Origin: JBBQLG01 sp964251665
Lineage (GTDB): Bacteria > Bacteroidota > Bacteroidia > Cytophagales > Spirosomataceae
NCBI GenBank assembly: GCA_964251665.1
Contig: CAXUKO010000009.1
Coordinates: 62,001 to 126,000, forward strand
Direction of reading: 5' to 3'
DNA: 64,000 nucleotides
The notes beneath the pieces are model-generated. The model saw only the letters and a program-made list of their open reading frames with translations, had not been told where the DNA came from and made no database searches. A program made the position numbers and the translations under genes. Shown here piece by piece: positions 9,801-18,300 of this stretch; position 1 is the first letter of the stretch, and each line of letters opens with the position of its first letter.

Positions 9801-9941
9801 TCGCTGGTGCTGACGCTCTACGTCGTGCCGGTAATTTACACCTTCCTGTCACGCCGGAAAGATGCCATGTCGCGTCCGTTGCCGCAACCGGAAGGGCGCG
9901 ATACCCACGAGCAGGAACCCACCGTACAGGAGGTGATGTAA
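6816..9941 (+). CDS. RND efflux pump inner-membrane permease (AcrB/MexB family)
   Basis: A 1041-residue hydrophobe/amphiphile efflux transporter of full family length. It opens with LSLSRPVFAMVMSIVIVLFG (TM1), followed by a large periplasmic porter domain, a TM2-7 block, a second porter domain and TM8-12. The proton-relay aspartates lie in LVVDDGIVVTENIF (about residues 396-410), and the second repeat carries GLVTKNGILIVEFANE. It exports toxic compounds by proton antiport together with the adaptor just upstream. The C-terminal tail (PLPQPEGRDTHEQEPTVQE) is polar. Drug specificity cannot be read from sequence. Confidence 0.95.
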   Translation: MSLPGLSLSRPVFAMVMSIVIVLFGVIGYTFLGVREYPAIDPPVISVRTNYTGANPDIIESQITEPIEKSLNSIEGIRTISSNSALGVSTITVEFELSADLERAANDVRDKVSQAQRQLPQDIDAPPVVTKADANSDPIIFMTVQSTTRNPMQLSDYAENVLQERLQTIPGVSQANIYGLKRTAMRLWIDPIKLSAYRLTVQDIQQALNSQNVELPGGKIYGNTTELTIKAVGRLTTEDDFNNLILRQTNEQIIRMKDIGYAALGAENEETQSKQNGAQGVILVLIPQPGANYVSIADEFYKRFDALKKDLPADIIVSVGIDRSTFIRRAIEEVEETLIISFVLVVLVIYLFFRDWLTAFRPLIDIPVSLIGAFFVMYIAGFSINVLTLLAIVLATGLVVDDGIVVTENIFKKIEQGMDTEKAAKEGSEEIFFAVISTSITLAVVFLPIIFLQGFVGRLFREFGIVVAGAVLISAFVSLTLTPVLAVRLTSKDHGKGSWFYKKTEPFFVWLDKTYRDSLESFMRNRWMAFAMIGVCIALIFGLGSTLKSELAPLEDRGRIRIPITAPEGTSFEATAAITDRVSQFVLDSIPERRLAFSVVAPGNSGAGAVNSSFVLINLKEPNERKRTQQQIADYITKNTKKFSDARMFPTQDQTIQVGRGGGLPVQFVIQNLNFDKLRDRLPKFLEEVQKDPTFQNTDVDLKFNKPELNISIDREKATSLGISVQDVAQTLQLALSNGRLAYFLMNGKQYQVIGQVDRGDRDQPTDLQSFYVRNNAGQLIQLDNLVNFLEVSSPPQVYHYNRFKSATVSAGLAPGKTVGDGVTAMQAIAKRVLDESFQTSLAGPSRDYAESSSNTLFAFGLALILVYLILAAQFDSFVDPFIIMITVPLALAGAVFSLWLFNQTLNIFSQIGIIMLVGLVTKNGILIVEFANEQRLVGKHKVEAAIESAAMRLRPILMTTLVAAFGALPLALALGSASKSRVPLGIVIVGGLLFSLVLTLYVVPVIYTFLSRRKDAMSRPLPQPEGRDTHEQEPTVQEVM

Positions 9942-9982
9942 ACCGAATGGCTGCCCCATGCCACGGGTCTACCTGACCCGAT

Positions 9983-10043
9983 CCGCTATAACGCCAACAG
10001 CCTGAACACTTATTGAGTGTTCAGGCTGTTGGCGTTATAGCGG
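9983..10043. terminator. Perfect 28-bp-arm hairpin, probable bidirectional terminator
   Basis: Arms 9983-10010 and 10016-10043 are exact reverse complements around the loop TATTG. It sits after the pump gene and before a convergent small gene, where a bidirectional terminator is expected. The arms are much longer than a usual intrinsic terminator and there is no clear T-tract, so it may also be a palindromic repeat like the others in the window. Confidence 0.7.
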
Positions 10044-10124
10044 GTTGTTCGTGTAAGTAATGGTCTGTTGTCCGGGCCGTGCTGATTAGTTTTCTGACAA
10101 CTGGCTGGGAAGTATGGCTTAGCT

Positions 10125-10358
10125 TTATGCAGTTTGCAGCGTCTGTTCATCCTCTGCACCCACAGTTATGGATAGCCAGCACTGCCAGTCTGACGGAGAA
10201 AGGTGTTGGTACAGGTAGTCCTCCATAGATGTATAGGTGCGTTCAAACAGGCTGGGATGAATACTATACCCCTGCCTGACACAGGCCGCAAGCCGATCCA
10301 GCTGGCCCAGTTCCGCTACCTGCTCCCTGAAGCGTGTTTCATCATACTTAAACAGCAT
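10125..10358 (-). CDS. Small protein of unknown function
   Basis: A 77-residue frame beginning MLFKYDETRFREQVAELGQL, with a longer in-frame start at 10415 also possible. It has no signal peptide or membrane segment; Trp, Tyr and acidic residues are common (SMEDYLYQHLSPSDWQCWLS). I do not recognise the family. Codon use and composition look coding, and no better frame overlaps. It is convergent with the RND operon and followed by the hairpin at 9983-10043. It remains a weak gene call. Confidence 0.4.
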   Translation of the reverse strand: MLFKYDETRFREQVAELGQLDRLAACVRQGYSIHPSLFERTYTSMEDYLYQHLSPSDWQCWLSITVGAEDEQTLQTA

Positions 10359-10762
10359 GGTTATTCCACAGTTCACCAACAGCTTCAGGGTTGTTTTATA
10401 GATAGGCCAAATCATATCTGTGCGTTTTAGAGGATGAGATACCGTATGTAGGCTCGCCTTATGGTAGCTACTTACTGTATGGTTAACCCTATGTAACTCT
10501 GTTTGCTATTAAGTCGTAGTGAAGTCTTAATTTGTAACTCATATTGAAAAATAATTTTAAATTTTTCTGGCAATACCCTCCTCCGGCTAAACCGTTGAGA
10601 AATGATACAGTGCCACCCCACCGGGATACAGCCCTCCGGGACTTCAACTGACTGCCTTCTCAAAAGTGATAGGATTCGCCCCATTTATGACAGCTTACCT
10701 CCTCGGTAAAGCGGACCTTTGATTCATCCAAAACGGATAATCAAACACTAAGTCACTCAATC
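10359..10762. other. Intergenic region without a convincing gene
   Basis: About 400 bases, locally AT-rich around 10520-10570. The only frame of any length (70 codons on the reverse strand, 10472-10684) has no recognisable composition or homology and is not called. The promoter of the secreted-protein gene at 10763 should be here; a TTTG at 10718-10721 is the only motif-like element seen. Confidence 0.5.
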
Positions 10763-11170
10763 ATGAAAACGCTCATCCAACCTCTGCTCGTTTCTATTGT
10801 ATTAAGTCTGGTTACGATTACTTCTTCCTTTGCTTCCCCAAAGGCTACCCACCGTCCAACCCGGCCAGTCATGGTGGCCGCCTACAAGACAAGCATTTAC
10901 TCGTCCGCAGATGGTAGACTCAACATTGCCTTAGATAAAGAAGCCGGCGGGGCCGTTGTTATTCGGCTTACCAATAATGCCGGTAAAGAACTCTTTGCCG
11001 AACGGGTGGGCAAAAACGAAAAGGCGACCCGTTTGCGTCTGGATGTAAGTGTCTTGCCGGATGGTGTCTACCAGTTGGTTATCACAAATGGGGCCGACAC
11101 GACAACCCATGCCCTGACGCTGGCTACTCAGCCAGTCAGTGTCAGTAGTCGGCTGGTTGCCATCAAGTAG
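10763..11170 (+). CDS. Small secreted beta-sandwich-like protein
   Basis: A 135-residue protein with a clear signal peptide (MKTLIQPLLVSIVLSLVTITSSFAS). The mature part reads like one small beta-sandwich: SADGRLNIALDKEAGGAVVIRLTNNAGKELFAERV... LPDGVYQLVITNGADTTTHALTL. The pattern of alternating strands and the L.DGVYQL.I ending resembles single-domain versions of the T9SS C-terminal sorting fold and DUF3244-like secreted proteins, which are frequent in Spirosoma relatives. It lacks the usual lysine-rich final strand, so it may not be a T9SS cargo. It stands alone; function unknown. Confidence 0.75.
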   Translation: MKTLIQPLLVSIVLSLVTITSSFASPKATHRPTRPVMVAAYKTSIYSSADGRLNIALDKEAGGAVVIRLTNNAGKELFAERVGKNEKATRLRLDVSVLPDGVYQLVITNGADTTTHALTLATQPVSVSSRLVAIK

Positions 11171-11321
11171 AGTCAATAGATTGTTTCCTGACAATGGCTT
11201 GCCAACTGTCGATCCTGGTTTAGGCCCGCTTCAGGGCCACCGAGTACGGAGTTATGGTGGCTGGTTAGTCAGTTCATGTCTGGTGACATACCTGATAGGC
11301 TTAGGCTGATAGGTGAGTAGG

Positions 11322-12278
11322 TTAGTCGGCATCCGGGTTTAACCAGACAACTTTCTGTTCGGGGGTATGGTCCTGACCCAGTATAGCTTTGTATAAATCC
11401 GGTCGTCGGGCTTTTCGGTAGCGATAACCGCCTGCCTGCTGTAGCTTTTCGGGGGTGCAGGTGGCTACGGCAATACCATCGCCCAACTCACGGCATTCTG
11501 CTACAATATCTCCGAAGGGGTCAATAATCATGGAACAGCCATTTTTCAGCTGGTCGTCATCCATCCCGATTGGATTGGAAAAGACCACGTAAATGCCATT
11601 GTCGTAGGCGCGGGCGGGCAACCATTTCATCAGCCAGGCGCGTCCTTTCAACCCATCGAACTCAATCCGTAATGAGGTAGGGTCATTAACCCGGTTATAC
11701 CACAGATTTGAGTCCGCGAAACCCGCTCCCGGCCGGGTTGAGGGCGTCATCATCGTCACGTGCGGCATGAAGATAATGTCTGCTCCCAGCAAGACCGTCG
11801 CCCGGACATTTTCAACGACGTTGTTATCGTAGCAAATCAGTATACCACATTTCCAGCCCAACAGGTCAAAGACAACATAAGCATCGCCGGGTGACAGGTG
11901 GGGGTTAATGAAGGGGTGCAGCTTGCGGTATTTGGCCACCAGCCCGTTTTTATCAACACATACATAGGCTTTAAACAGGTGGTCCTGCTGGTCTTTCTCG
12001 AATAAGCCAGCCAGAATAACGATGTTGTTTTCCCGGGCAATGTCGGTCAGCGCCCGAATACTGTCGCCCTCCGGGATGTACTCGGCAATGGCGAGCATCT
12101 GCTCTCTGGATAAATTCCGGGCGAAGGTGTAGCCGGTAATCGAACATTCGTGAAAGGCGATCACCTGAGCGCCCTGCTGCGCGGCTTTGGCGGCAAGCGA
12201 ACGAATAACGGTGAGGTTATAGGCTTTATCGCCACTGGCGTTCTCAAACTGGGCGGTTGCAATGATAAGGTTCTGCAT
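11322..12278 (-). CDS. Carbon-nitrogen hydrolase (nitrilase superfamily)
   Basis: A 318-residue cytoplasmic amidase/nitrilase with the Glu-Lys-Cys triad: E44 in AFHECSITGY, K119 in YRKLHPF, and C149 in GILICYDNNVVENVR. The following GADIIFMPHVT is also typical. It hydrolyses a C-N bond in an amide, nitrile or carbamoyl substrate; the active-site context (CYDNN, MPHV) is closer to N-carbamoyl or aliphatic amidase branches than to true nitrilases, but this is a guess. It is upstream of a separate VOC gene on the same strand, 69 bp away. Confidence 0.9.
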   Translation of the reverse strand: MQNLIIATAQFENASGDKAYNLTVIRSLAAKAAQQGAQVIAFHECSITGYTFARNLSREQMLAIAEYIPEGDSIRALTDIARENNIVILAGLFEKDQQDHLFKAYVCVDKNGLVAKYRKLHPFINPHLSPGDAYVVFDLLGWKCGILICYDNNVVENVRATVLLGADIIFMPHVTMMTPSTRPGAGFADSNLWYNRVNDPTSLRIEFDGLKGRAWLMKWLPARAYDNGIYVVFSNPIGMDDDQLKNGCSMIIDPFGDIVAECRELGDGIAVATCTPEKLQQAGGYRYRKARRPDLYKAILGQDHTPEQKVVWLNPDAD

Positions 12279-12347
12279 GACTCAACTACGGGCGATTTTC
12301 TTACGCAAAAAAGAGGGGACTGCGCGTCGTATACTCACTAAGCTGCG

Positions 12348-12749
12348 CTACCTGGCGTCCCGCGATGGTTCCACCAGATCCCATAAATTACCGTAAAGGT
12401 CTTCAAAAACGGCCACCGTACCATACGCTTCCTCACTCGGCGGGCGGACAAAGTGAACCTGACTGGCCACCATGTTGTGGTAATCCCGCCAGAAATCGTC
12501 GGTGTGCAGGAACAGAAAAACACGCCCGCCGGTCTGATTCCCGACCCGGCTTTTCTGCTCATCTCCATCGGCTTTGGCCAGCAGTAACCGACACCCGTCT
12601 GAACCGGGTGGAGCGACCAATACCCACCGCTTCGTTTCGCTCAATGCCGTGTCGTCAACCAGCAAAAACCGAAGCGTTTGGGTGTAGTAGGCAATGGCCG
12701 TGTCGTAGTCATCAACGAGCAGGGCGATATGGGCGATGTGTTGCTTCAT
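12348..12749 (-). CDS. VOC (glyoxalase/bleomycin-resistance) family protein
   Basis: A 133-residue single-chain VOC protein. It opens with HIAHIALLVDDYDTAIAYYTQTLRF, the metal-binding beta-alpha start, and ends with GTVAVFEDLYGNLWDLVEP, with the distal Glu/Asp and the D.YGN.W signature. Such proteins bind a divalent metal and act as lyases, dioxygenases or antibiotic-binding proteins. The specific activity is not predictable. It lies on the same strand as the nitrilase and the sugar-dehydrogenase-like gene, with 65-70 bp gaps, so a shared transcript is possible. Confidence 0.87.
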   Translation of the reverse strand: MKQHIAHIALLVDDYDTAIAYYTQTLRFLLVDDTALSETKRWVLVAPPGSDGCRLLLAKADGDEQKSRVGNQTGGRVFLFLHTDDFWRDYHNMVASQVHFVRPPSEEAYGTVAVFEDLYGNLWDLVEPSRDAR

Positions 12750-12814
12750 GGCTGAAGATACGCGACAAACCCGGACTCATCAACGCCATGCGCAGCCAAC
12801 CTGCGGGCAAGTGG

Positions 12815-14146
12815 TTACTTTGCCGCGCTTACCCGCCAGATTTTATCGCTGGCATCGTCGGCGACTAAGAGCGAGCCATCGGTCGCTATGGTAACACCCA
12901 CCGGCCGACCATACACCTTGGCATCGTCGCCGTTGACGGTAAAGCCGGTCAGAAAATCTTCGGGTTTGCCGGGCTTGCCGTTAGCGAAAGGCACAAAAAC
13001 CACCTTATAGCCCGATAAAGACGAGCGATTCCACGAACCGTGCTGACCAATGAAGGCCCCCTGCTGGTATTTGGCCGGAAATGCGGCTGTTGCTCCGGTG
13101 TTTTTGTCGGAGATGGCCAGACCAAGCGACGCTGTGTGCGCACCCAGCGGCACGTCGGGTACAATGGCTTTCTGAACCAGATCGGGGCGTTCGCCTTTTC
13201 GGCGCGGGTCTTCGTTATGGCCGTAGTACGCGTAGGGCCAGCCATAAAATGCCCCCTTTTTTACACTCGTCAGGTAGTCGGGCACCAACTCATCGCCCAG
13301 TTCATCGCGTTCGTTCACAGCTGCGTAGAGCGTGGGTTGTCCGCCAGCGGAGGCCGTCTGCCACGCCAGCCCCACCGGGTTCCGCAGGCCACTGGCATAT
13401 ACGCGCTCACCCGACCCGTCGGGGTTGATCTCCAGAATGTTGGCCCGCCGGATTTCGTTTTCGGGGCCGTGCTCCTGCACATTACTGCCCGACCCCACGG
13501 TGATGTAAATCTTGCTGCCATCGGGACTGGCCAGCAGGTTGCGGGTCCAGTGGTTATTATAGCCACCGGCGGGCAGGTCGAGCACTTTCTGGCCCACACC
13601 TGTCAGCTGGGTTTGTCCGGTCTGGTAGGGGAAACGCAGCAACCCATCCGTGTTGGCCACGTAAAAAAAATTGTTCAGCACCAGCATCCCGAAGGGTTGG
13701 TTCAACCCCGTCAGGAAGGTTTGGCGCAGGTCGGGTTTGCCGTCTTTGTTAGTGTCGCGCAGGAGGGTGATGCGGTTGGCGCTGGCTTCGGTATGTTCCG
13801 ATTTGGATGCACCCGTCACCAGGCCCGTTGCCTTGGCGGTTCCTTTGCGTTCGGTGTTGGCTTCGGCTACAAAAATATCGCCATTGGGGCCAACGTAAAT
13901 CCAGCGCGGGCTTTGCAGCTCACCGGCAAACTCGGTTACGGTAAAGCTAGCCGGAGCAACGGGTGTTTTTCCGGCGGGCCACCCGATTACGTTGCTGTAG
14001 TGAACGGCTGATTTGGTCGCGAACGGAGCCGGGAGGGTAAGCGTAGTGTCGGCGGTTACCACGTCGGTAGCTACGCCTTCCTGTTTGGGTTGACAGGCCA
14101 TCAGGCCAACCAGACTGGCTGTGACCAGAAAATAGATACGTTTCAT
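12815..14146 (-). CDS. Sorbosone dehydrogenase-like PQQ-type beta-propeller lipoprotein
   Basis: A 443-residue lipoprotein (MKRIYFLVTASLVGLMACQP, lipobox Cys 18) with the soluble glucose/sorbosone dehydrogenase beta-propeller: LQSPRWIYVGPNGDIFVAEA, LNQPFGMLVLNNFFYVANTDGLLRF, PDGSKIYITVGSGSNVQEHGPENE, YASGLRNPVGLAWQ, GAFIGQHGSWNRS and KVYGRPVGVTIATDGSLLVADD. Members oxidise aldoses or sorbosone with PQQ in the periplasm. Whether this copy binds PQQ is not clear from sequence. It probably faces the periplasm or the cell surface. Confidence 0.88.
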   Translation of the reverse strand: MKRIYFLVTASLVGLMACQPKQEGVATDVVTADTTLTLPAPFATKSAVHYSNVIGWPAGKTPVAPASFTVTEFAGELQSPRWIYVGPNGDIFVAEANTERKGTAKATGLVTGASKSEHTEASANRITLLRDTNKDGKPDLRQTFLTGLNQPFGMLVLNNFFYVANTDGLLRFPYQTGQTQLTGVGQKVLDLPAGGYNNHWTRNLLASPDGSKIYITVGSGSNVQEHGPENEIRRANILEINPDGSGERVYASGLRNPVGLAWQTASAGGQPTLYAAVNERDELGDELVPDYLTSVKKGAFYGWPYAYYGHNEDPRRKGERPDLVQKAIVPDVPLGAHTASLGLAISDKNTGATAAFPAKYQQGAFIGQHGSWNRSSLSGYKVVFVPFANGKPGKPEDFLTGFTVNGDDAKVYGRPVGVTIATDGSLLVADDASDKIWRVSAAK

Positions 14147-14252
14147 CGCTGAGTGTATGGACTATGTTCCTTAACAACCCCCGTTGACACGATTTGGTTA
14201 TATACGGCCCCGGACTGCACCCGCCGAAACGGAAGCAGCGGCCCGGCTGCCA

Positions 14253-15356
14253 CTACCCGGCGGGGGCCAGCGGTAACTGCACCGTCACGATGGTTTCCTG
14301 ACCGGGCTGGCTCTCGATGGTTACCTGTCCCCGGTGTAAATCAACGATTTTGCAGGCGATGGCCAGTCCCAACCCCATTCCCTGCTGCTCGTAAAGGTGC
14401 CGGTCGAACTGCTGGTAGGGCGCAATCCGGTCAATATCCTCCTGGCGGAAGTGACGTCCCTGATTGGCAATGGACAGCCGGTAATGCCCTTCATCGCACC
14501 GGCCCGTTACGGTAACGGGGCTGGCAGCGTTCGAGAATTTACAGGCATTGTCGAGTAGTTCAGACACAACCGTTGTGAGGTTTTCGGCGGAAAGGGCTAC
14601 GGTCGCTTTGTCAACCTCGACCCTTGACGATACTTTACGGTCCTGCCGGTTTTCGATGGTCTGGATCAGTGTATCGATCAGATCGGCCTGCATAACGGCG
14701 GTGCCCGACGAAAAAGCCCGGTACGCAGGGTGGGACACATCCATGTGCTGGAGCATGTCCATCAGCCGAACGTTATCCAATGAGCGCTTCAGCCGCAGGC
14801 TGCCTTCCCGCACCATACCCAGCATGGAGCGCACCTCGGCCTCCGAAAAATCGTCGTAATAGTCGATCAGCAGGTTCACGAAACCCAGAATACCGCTCAG
14901 GGGGGTATTATACTCGTGGGCCGATACATTGTCGATGGTGCGCCGGTGCCGGGCGAGCCGTTCCTGAAGATCGGCTTTCCGCTGGTTTTCGCGCCGGAGC
15001 CGGCTGTCAATCGCCGTCATCAGACTGTCGATGGTAAAGGGCTTGGTCAGGTAGTCATCTGCGCCTAAGGTCATACCCCGCCGGAAGTCCGTACTATCGG
15101 CCTTGGCCGTCAGAAAAACAAAGGGAACCGTGCTCAGCGCCCGATTTTTGCGAATGGTTTCCAGCACCTGATAGCCGTCCATCTCCGGCATCATAATATC
15201 GCACAGAATGAGGTCAGGCTGTTTCAGCATGGCCTGCGTTACGCCATTGACACCATTATAGGCCGTAGACACCTCAAATCCTTTCATGGTGAGTAACTCA
15301 GCCACGTTTTCCCGGATTTGCATTTCATCTTCAATGAGCAGGATATGGGTAGTCAT
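14253..15356 (-). CDS. Receiver-histidine kinase fusion (response regulator N-terminal)
   Basis: A 367-residue protein with a receiver domain first (about 1-120; phospho-acceptor D53 in LCDIMMPEMDGY, K85 in FLTAKADS), then a kinase module. The H-box is VSAHEYNTPLSGILGF with H148, followed by ATP-binding boxes ELLDNACKFSNAASPVTV, then GMGLGLAIACKIVDLHRGQ. The usual hybrid-kinase order (kinase then receiver) is reversed. There is no membrane segment, so it acts in the cytosol. It starts 12 bp after the end of the six-PAS kinase and surely shares its transcript. The upstream kinase probably phosphorylates D53 and this tunes its own kinase output. Confidence 0.92.
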   Translation of the reverse strand: MTTHILLIEDEMQIRENVAELLTMKGFEVSTAYNGVNGVTQAMLKQPDLILCDIMMPEMDGYQVLETIRKNRALSTVPFVFLTAKADSTDFRRGMTLGADDYLTKPFTIDSLMTAIDSRLRRENQRKADLQERLARHRRTIDNVSAHEYNTPLSGILGFVNLLIDYYDDFSEAEVRSMLGMVREGSLRLKRSLDNVRLMDMLQHMDVSHPAYRAFSSGTAVMQADLIDTLIQTIENRQDRKVSSRVEVDKATVALSAENLTTVVSELLDNACKFSNAASPVTVTGRCDEGHYRLSIANQGRHFRQEDIDRIAPYQQFDRHLYEQQGMGLGLAIACKIVDLHRGQVTIESQPGQETIVTVQLPLAPAG

Positions 15357-15368
15357 TCAGTACAATCG

Positions 15369-18300
15369 TTACGGATTTTGAGTGATGCTTTCGAGCTGTA
15401 CCGCCGGTTCTTCCCCGGAAACAGGACCCCTCGATGTAGCCGGTAAGGAAATGAAGAAGGTCGTCCCCTTGTTTTCGACACTATCAACCGTCAGCTGACC
15501 GTTGTGCAGGTCAACAAACTGCCGGGCAATCGACAGCCCCAGCCCCGTACCCTGAATGGCGGTAGCGTTTCTGGCCCGGTAAAAGGTCTGAAACAGGTGG
15601 GGGAGGTCGTCGGCAGGAATACCGATGCCCTGGTCTGTAATTAAAATAATCAGCTGATTATTTTTGAACACAATCCGCAGTTCGGGGTCCTGCGCCGAAA
15701 ACTTAAAGGCGTTCGAGAGCAGGTTCACAATCACGCGGCTGAGCAGTTTATCGTCGATATACGCCAGATAGGGCACTCCCTGACTGGAAAACCGGACGCT
15801 CCGGTTATCTTTTCGCTGGCTGAAATACGTCGTAACAATGTCGTGGCATAGGGGGATCAGCTCAACCGGCCGGGGATTGAACGTGAATTTGCCTTCGTCT
15901 ATTTTCCCGATGGTCAGTATATCGGTTAGCAGATCACTAAAGTTTTCCACTTCCTTCTCGATAATGCCGAGGTGGCGTTTCATGGCCATCTGCGCGGTGA
16001 GTTCGGAGCGTTCCATGTGCAGACTGATCAGGTCAACACTGGATTGAATGGTGGCTAAGGGCGTGCGAAACTCGTGCGAAGCCGTTGCCACGAACTGCGT
16101 TTTCAGCTTGCTGAGTTCCTGCTCCCGCGCCAGTGAGTGTTGCAGCACCAGTTCCTTCTCTTTCTGACTGGTAATGTCGTTGACGATACCAATGTAGCGC
16201 GTGGGTACGCCCTGACTATCTTTTACAATGAAGGTACGGTTGTTGAGCCAGCGAATCAGCCCATTACGGGTACGTATCCGAAACTGGCATTTAACCGCCT
16301 GCCCCTCCCGGTACTTTTTAAAGATCGTCTCCATATAGGGGCGGTCTTCGTCAACGATGGCATCGAGAAACAGCGACGAATCGGTGTATAAGGGTTGCGC
16401 GGGCCGGTCAAAGATCCGTTCAAAAGCCGGGTTGATGTAGAGCATCTGGAACGGATCAGCGGAATGAATCCAGAATACTTCATTGACGTTATCGGCAATT
16501 TCGCGAAACCGCTGTTCGCTTTCCCGCAGGGCATCTTCGGCCTGTTTGCGTTCCGTAATATCCGTGAGGGTGCCGGTCAGACCGGTTGGCTGCCCGTTGT
16601 CATCGAGGGTTAACTGGGCAAACGACTCGATCCAGCGGAACCCCCCATCTTTATGAATGTACCGGACAACGTGGCGGCAGGTGGGCTTTTCCTGCGCAAT
16701 CAGTGGTCTGAACAGGGCCAGGTTATGCGCCTGATCGTCGGGGTGAACAAAATCAAGAAAGAACTGCCCGACGGATTCGCTGACGTTAAAACCGGTAACC
16801 CGCTCCCAACTGGGGTTCAGATACGTCCAGTGGCCGTCCAGATCGGCCTGAAAAACGATGTCGTTCAGCGTGTCTACCAGCGACCGGTACCGTTCTTCGC
16901 TCTGCCGCAGGGCTATGTCGGCCTGCTTCTGTTCGGTAACGTCCCAGACGACACCCACCATCTGCACCGGTTCGCCCGCTTTATCCCGCACCTGCAGGGC
17001 CCGGGTTTCGGTGTAGCGGACGGTGCCGTCTTCCGCAATTATCCGAACGACGTTGGCAATGGAATCATCATCTTTGGGAGGGGCTTCGCGGTGAAAGGCC
17101 GCTATATCGTCGGGGTGAATTATAGCCAGAAAATCCTGAAACTTCATCCCTGATGGTCGGGGGGTATGGCCATGTATCTGGTACAGACGCTCATCCCAGG
17201 TCAGTAAGTCCTGTTTGATATCGTACTGCCAGATGCCCTGTTTAGCGGCCTGCGTGGCCAGTTCCAGCCGTTGATTGACCAGGCGCAGCTCCCGTTCTAC
17301 CTGTTGCCGTTCGGTAATGTCGCGGGCCGAGGCATACAGCAGGTTACCGCGTGAAACGGCATTCCATTCAACAACACGGTAGGTTCCATCCTTGCGCCGG
17401 AACCGGTTAATCTGATTGTGAATGGGCTGCCCCGGGCTTATATTTCGGATTGCATTCTGAGTAGCTTCCCGGTCGTTGGGATGAACCAGGTCGTAATGGT
17501 TCATGGTGGTGAGTTCCGTGGCTGTATAGCCCATGGTCGTCAGCCAGCCCCGGTTAATTTTCAGGATTGTGCCACCCATATCGGCAATGCAGTGCAGGTC
17601 CAGCGCTACCTCGAAGAAGGTATTCAGTTCCTGATTTTTCTTCTTCAACTCCGCTTTGGCCACCTTCAGGGCGGAAATGTCGGTGGCAATGCCCACATAG
17701 CCGACAATCCTGCCTACTTCACTCCACAGCGCTGTTGTGGTGAGCAGCACCGGAATACGGTGCCCGTCCCGGCTGAGCAGGGTCGACTCATAACTGGGCG
17801 TGAGGGATACCAGTTTAAAAAGATCGAAGTCGGGCTTGATATCCGTTTCGAGCTGGTAGGAGAGCCGTCGGGCCTGTTTCTGGAGCACTACCGGGTCGTG
17901 CAGGTTGATGATCGGCGTGCCCAGCAGCTCATCCGCCGAGTAGCCCAGCATCAACTCCGTGGCCGGGTTTACCGTCTGAATCAGTCCGGCGGTATCGGTA
18001 GAAATAATAGCCAGTCCATCGTGTTGCAGAATGGCATTTTGCAGAGCTGATAATTGCTTTACTTCAACGGTTCGCTTCGAGACTAAGTGCTGCAGATTTT
18101 CGGTATGCGCCCGGAGTTGTTCTTCGGTTTGTTTAAGCCGGGTGATGTCCTGAATGGTGAACAGCACGCCATCGCCTAAGCGAACCAGCGAAAAGTCGCC
18201 CCAGATGTTGATCTGGTTAAACTGGTCATGGCGCTGGTATTTTTGGGTTCGCCCGCTTTCCACAACGGTGATAAGCCGCTCCAGCAGACCGCTGTTTGTT

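Noticed and set aside
9983..10043. Hairpin as a member of one of the recurrent palindrome families
   Set aside because: Its arms do not match the cores of families A-E in this window; its position between convergent genes fits a terminator.
10472..10684. 70-codon reverse frame as a gene
   Set aside because: Composition is unlike neighbouring proteins, there is no domain signal, and it lies in the promoter region of the secreted-protein gene.
12815..14146. Forward-strand frames of more than 300 codons opposite the sorbosone-dehydrogenase-like gene
   Set aside because: They are antisense shadows of a gene with clear signal peptide and propeller motifs.
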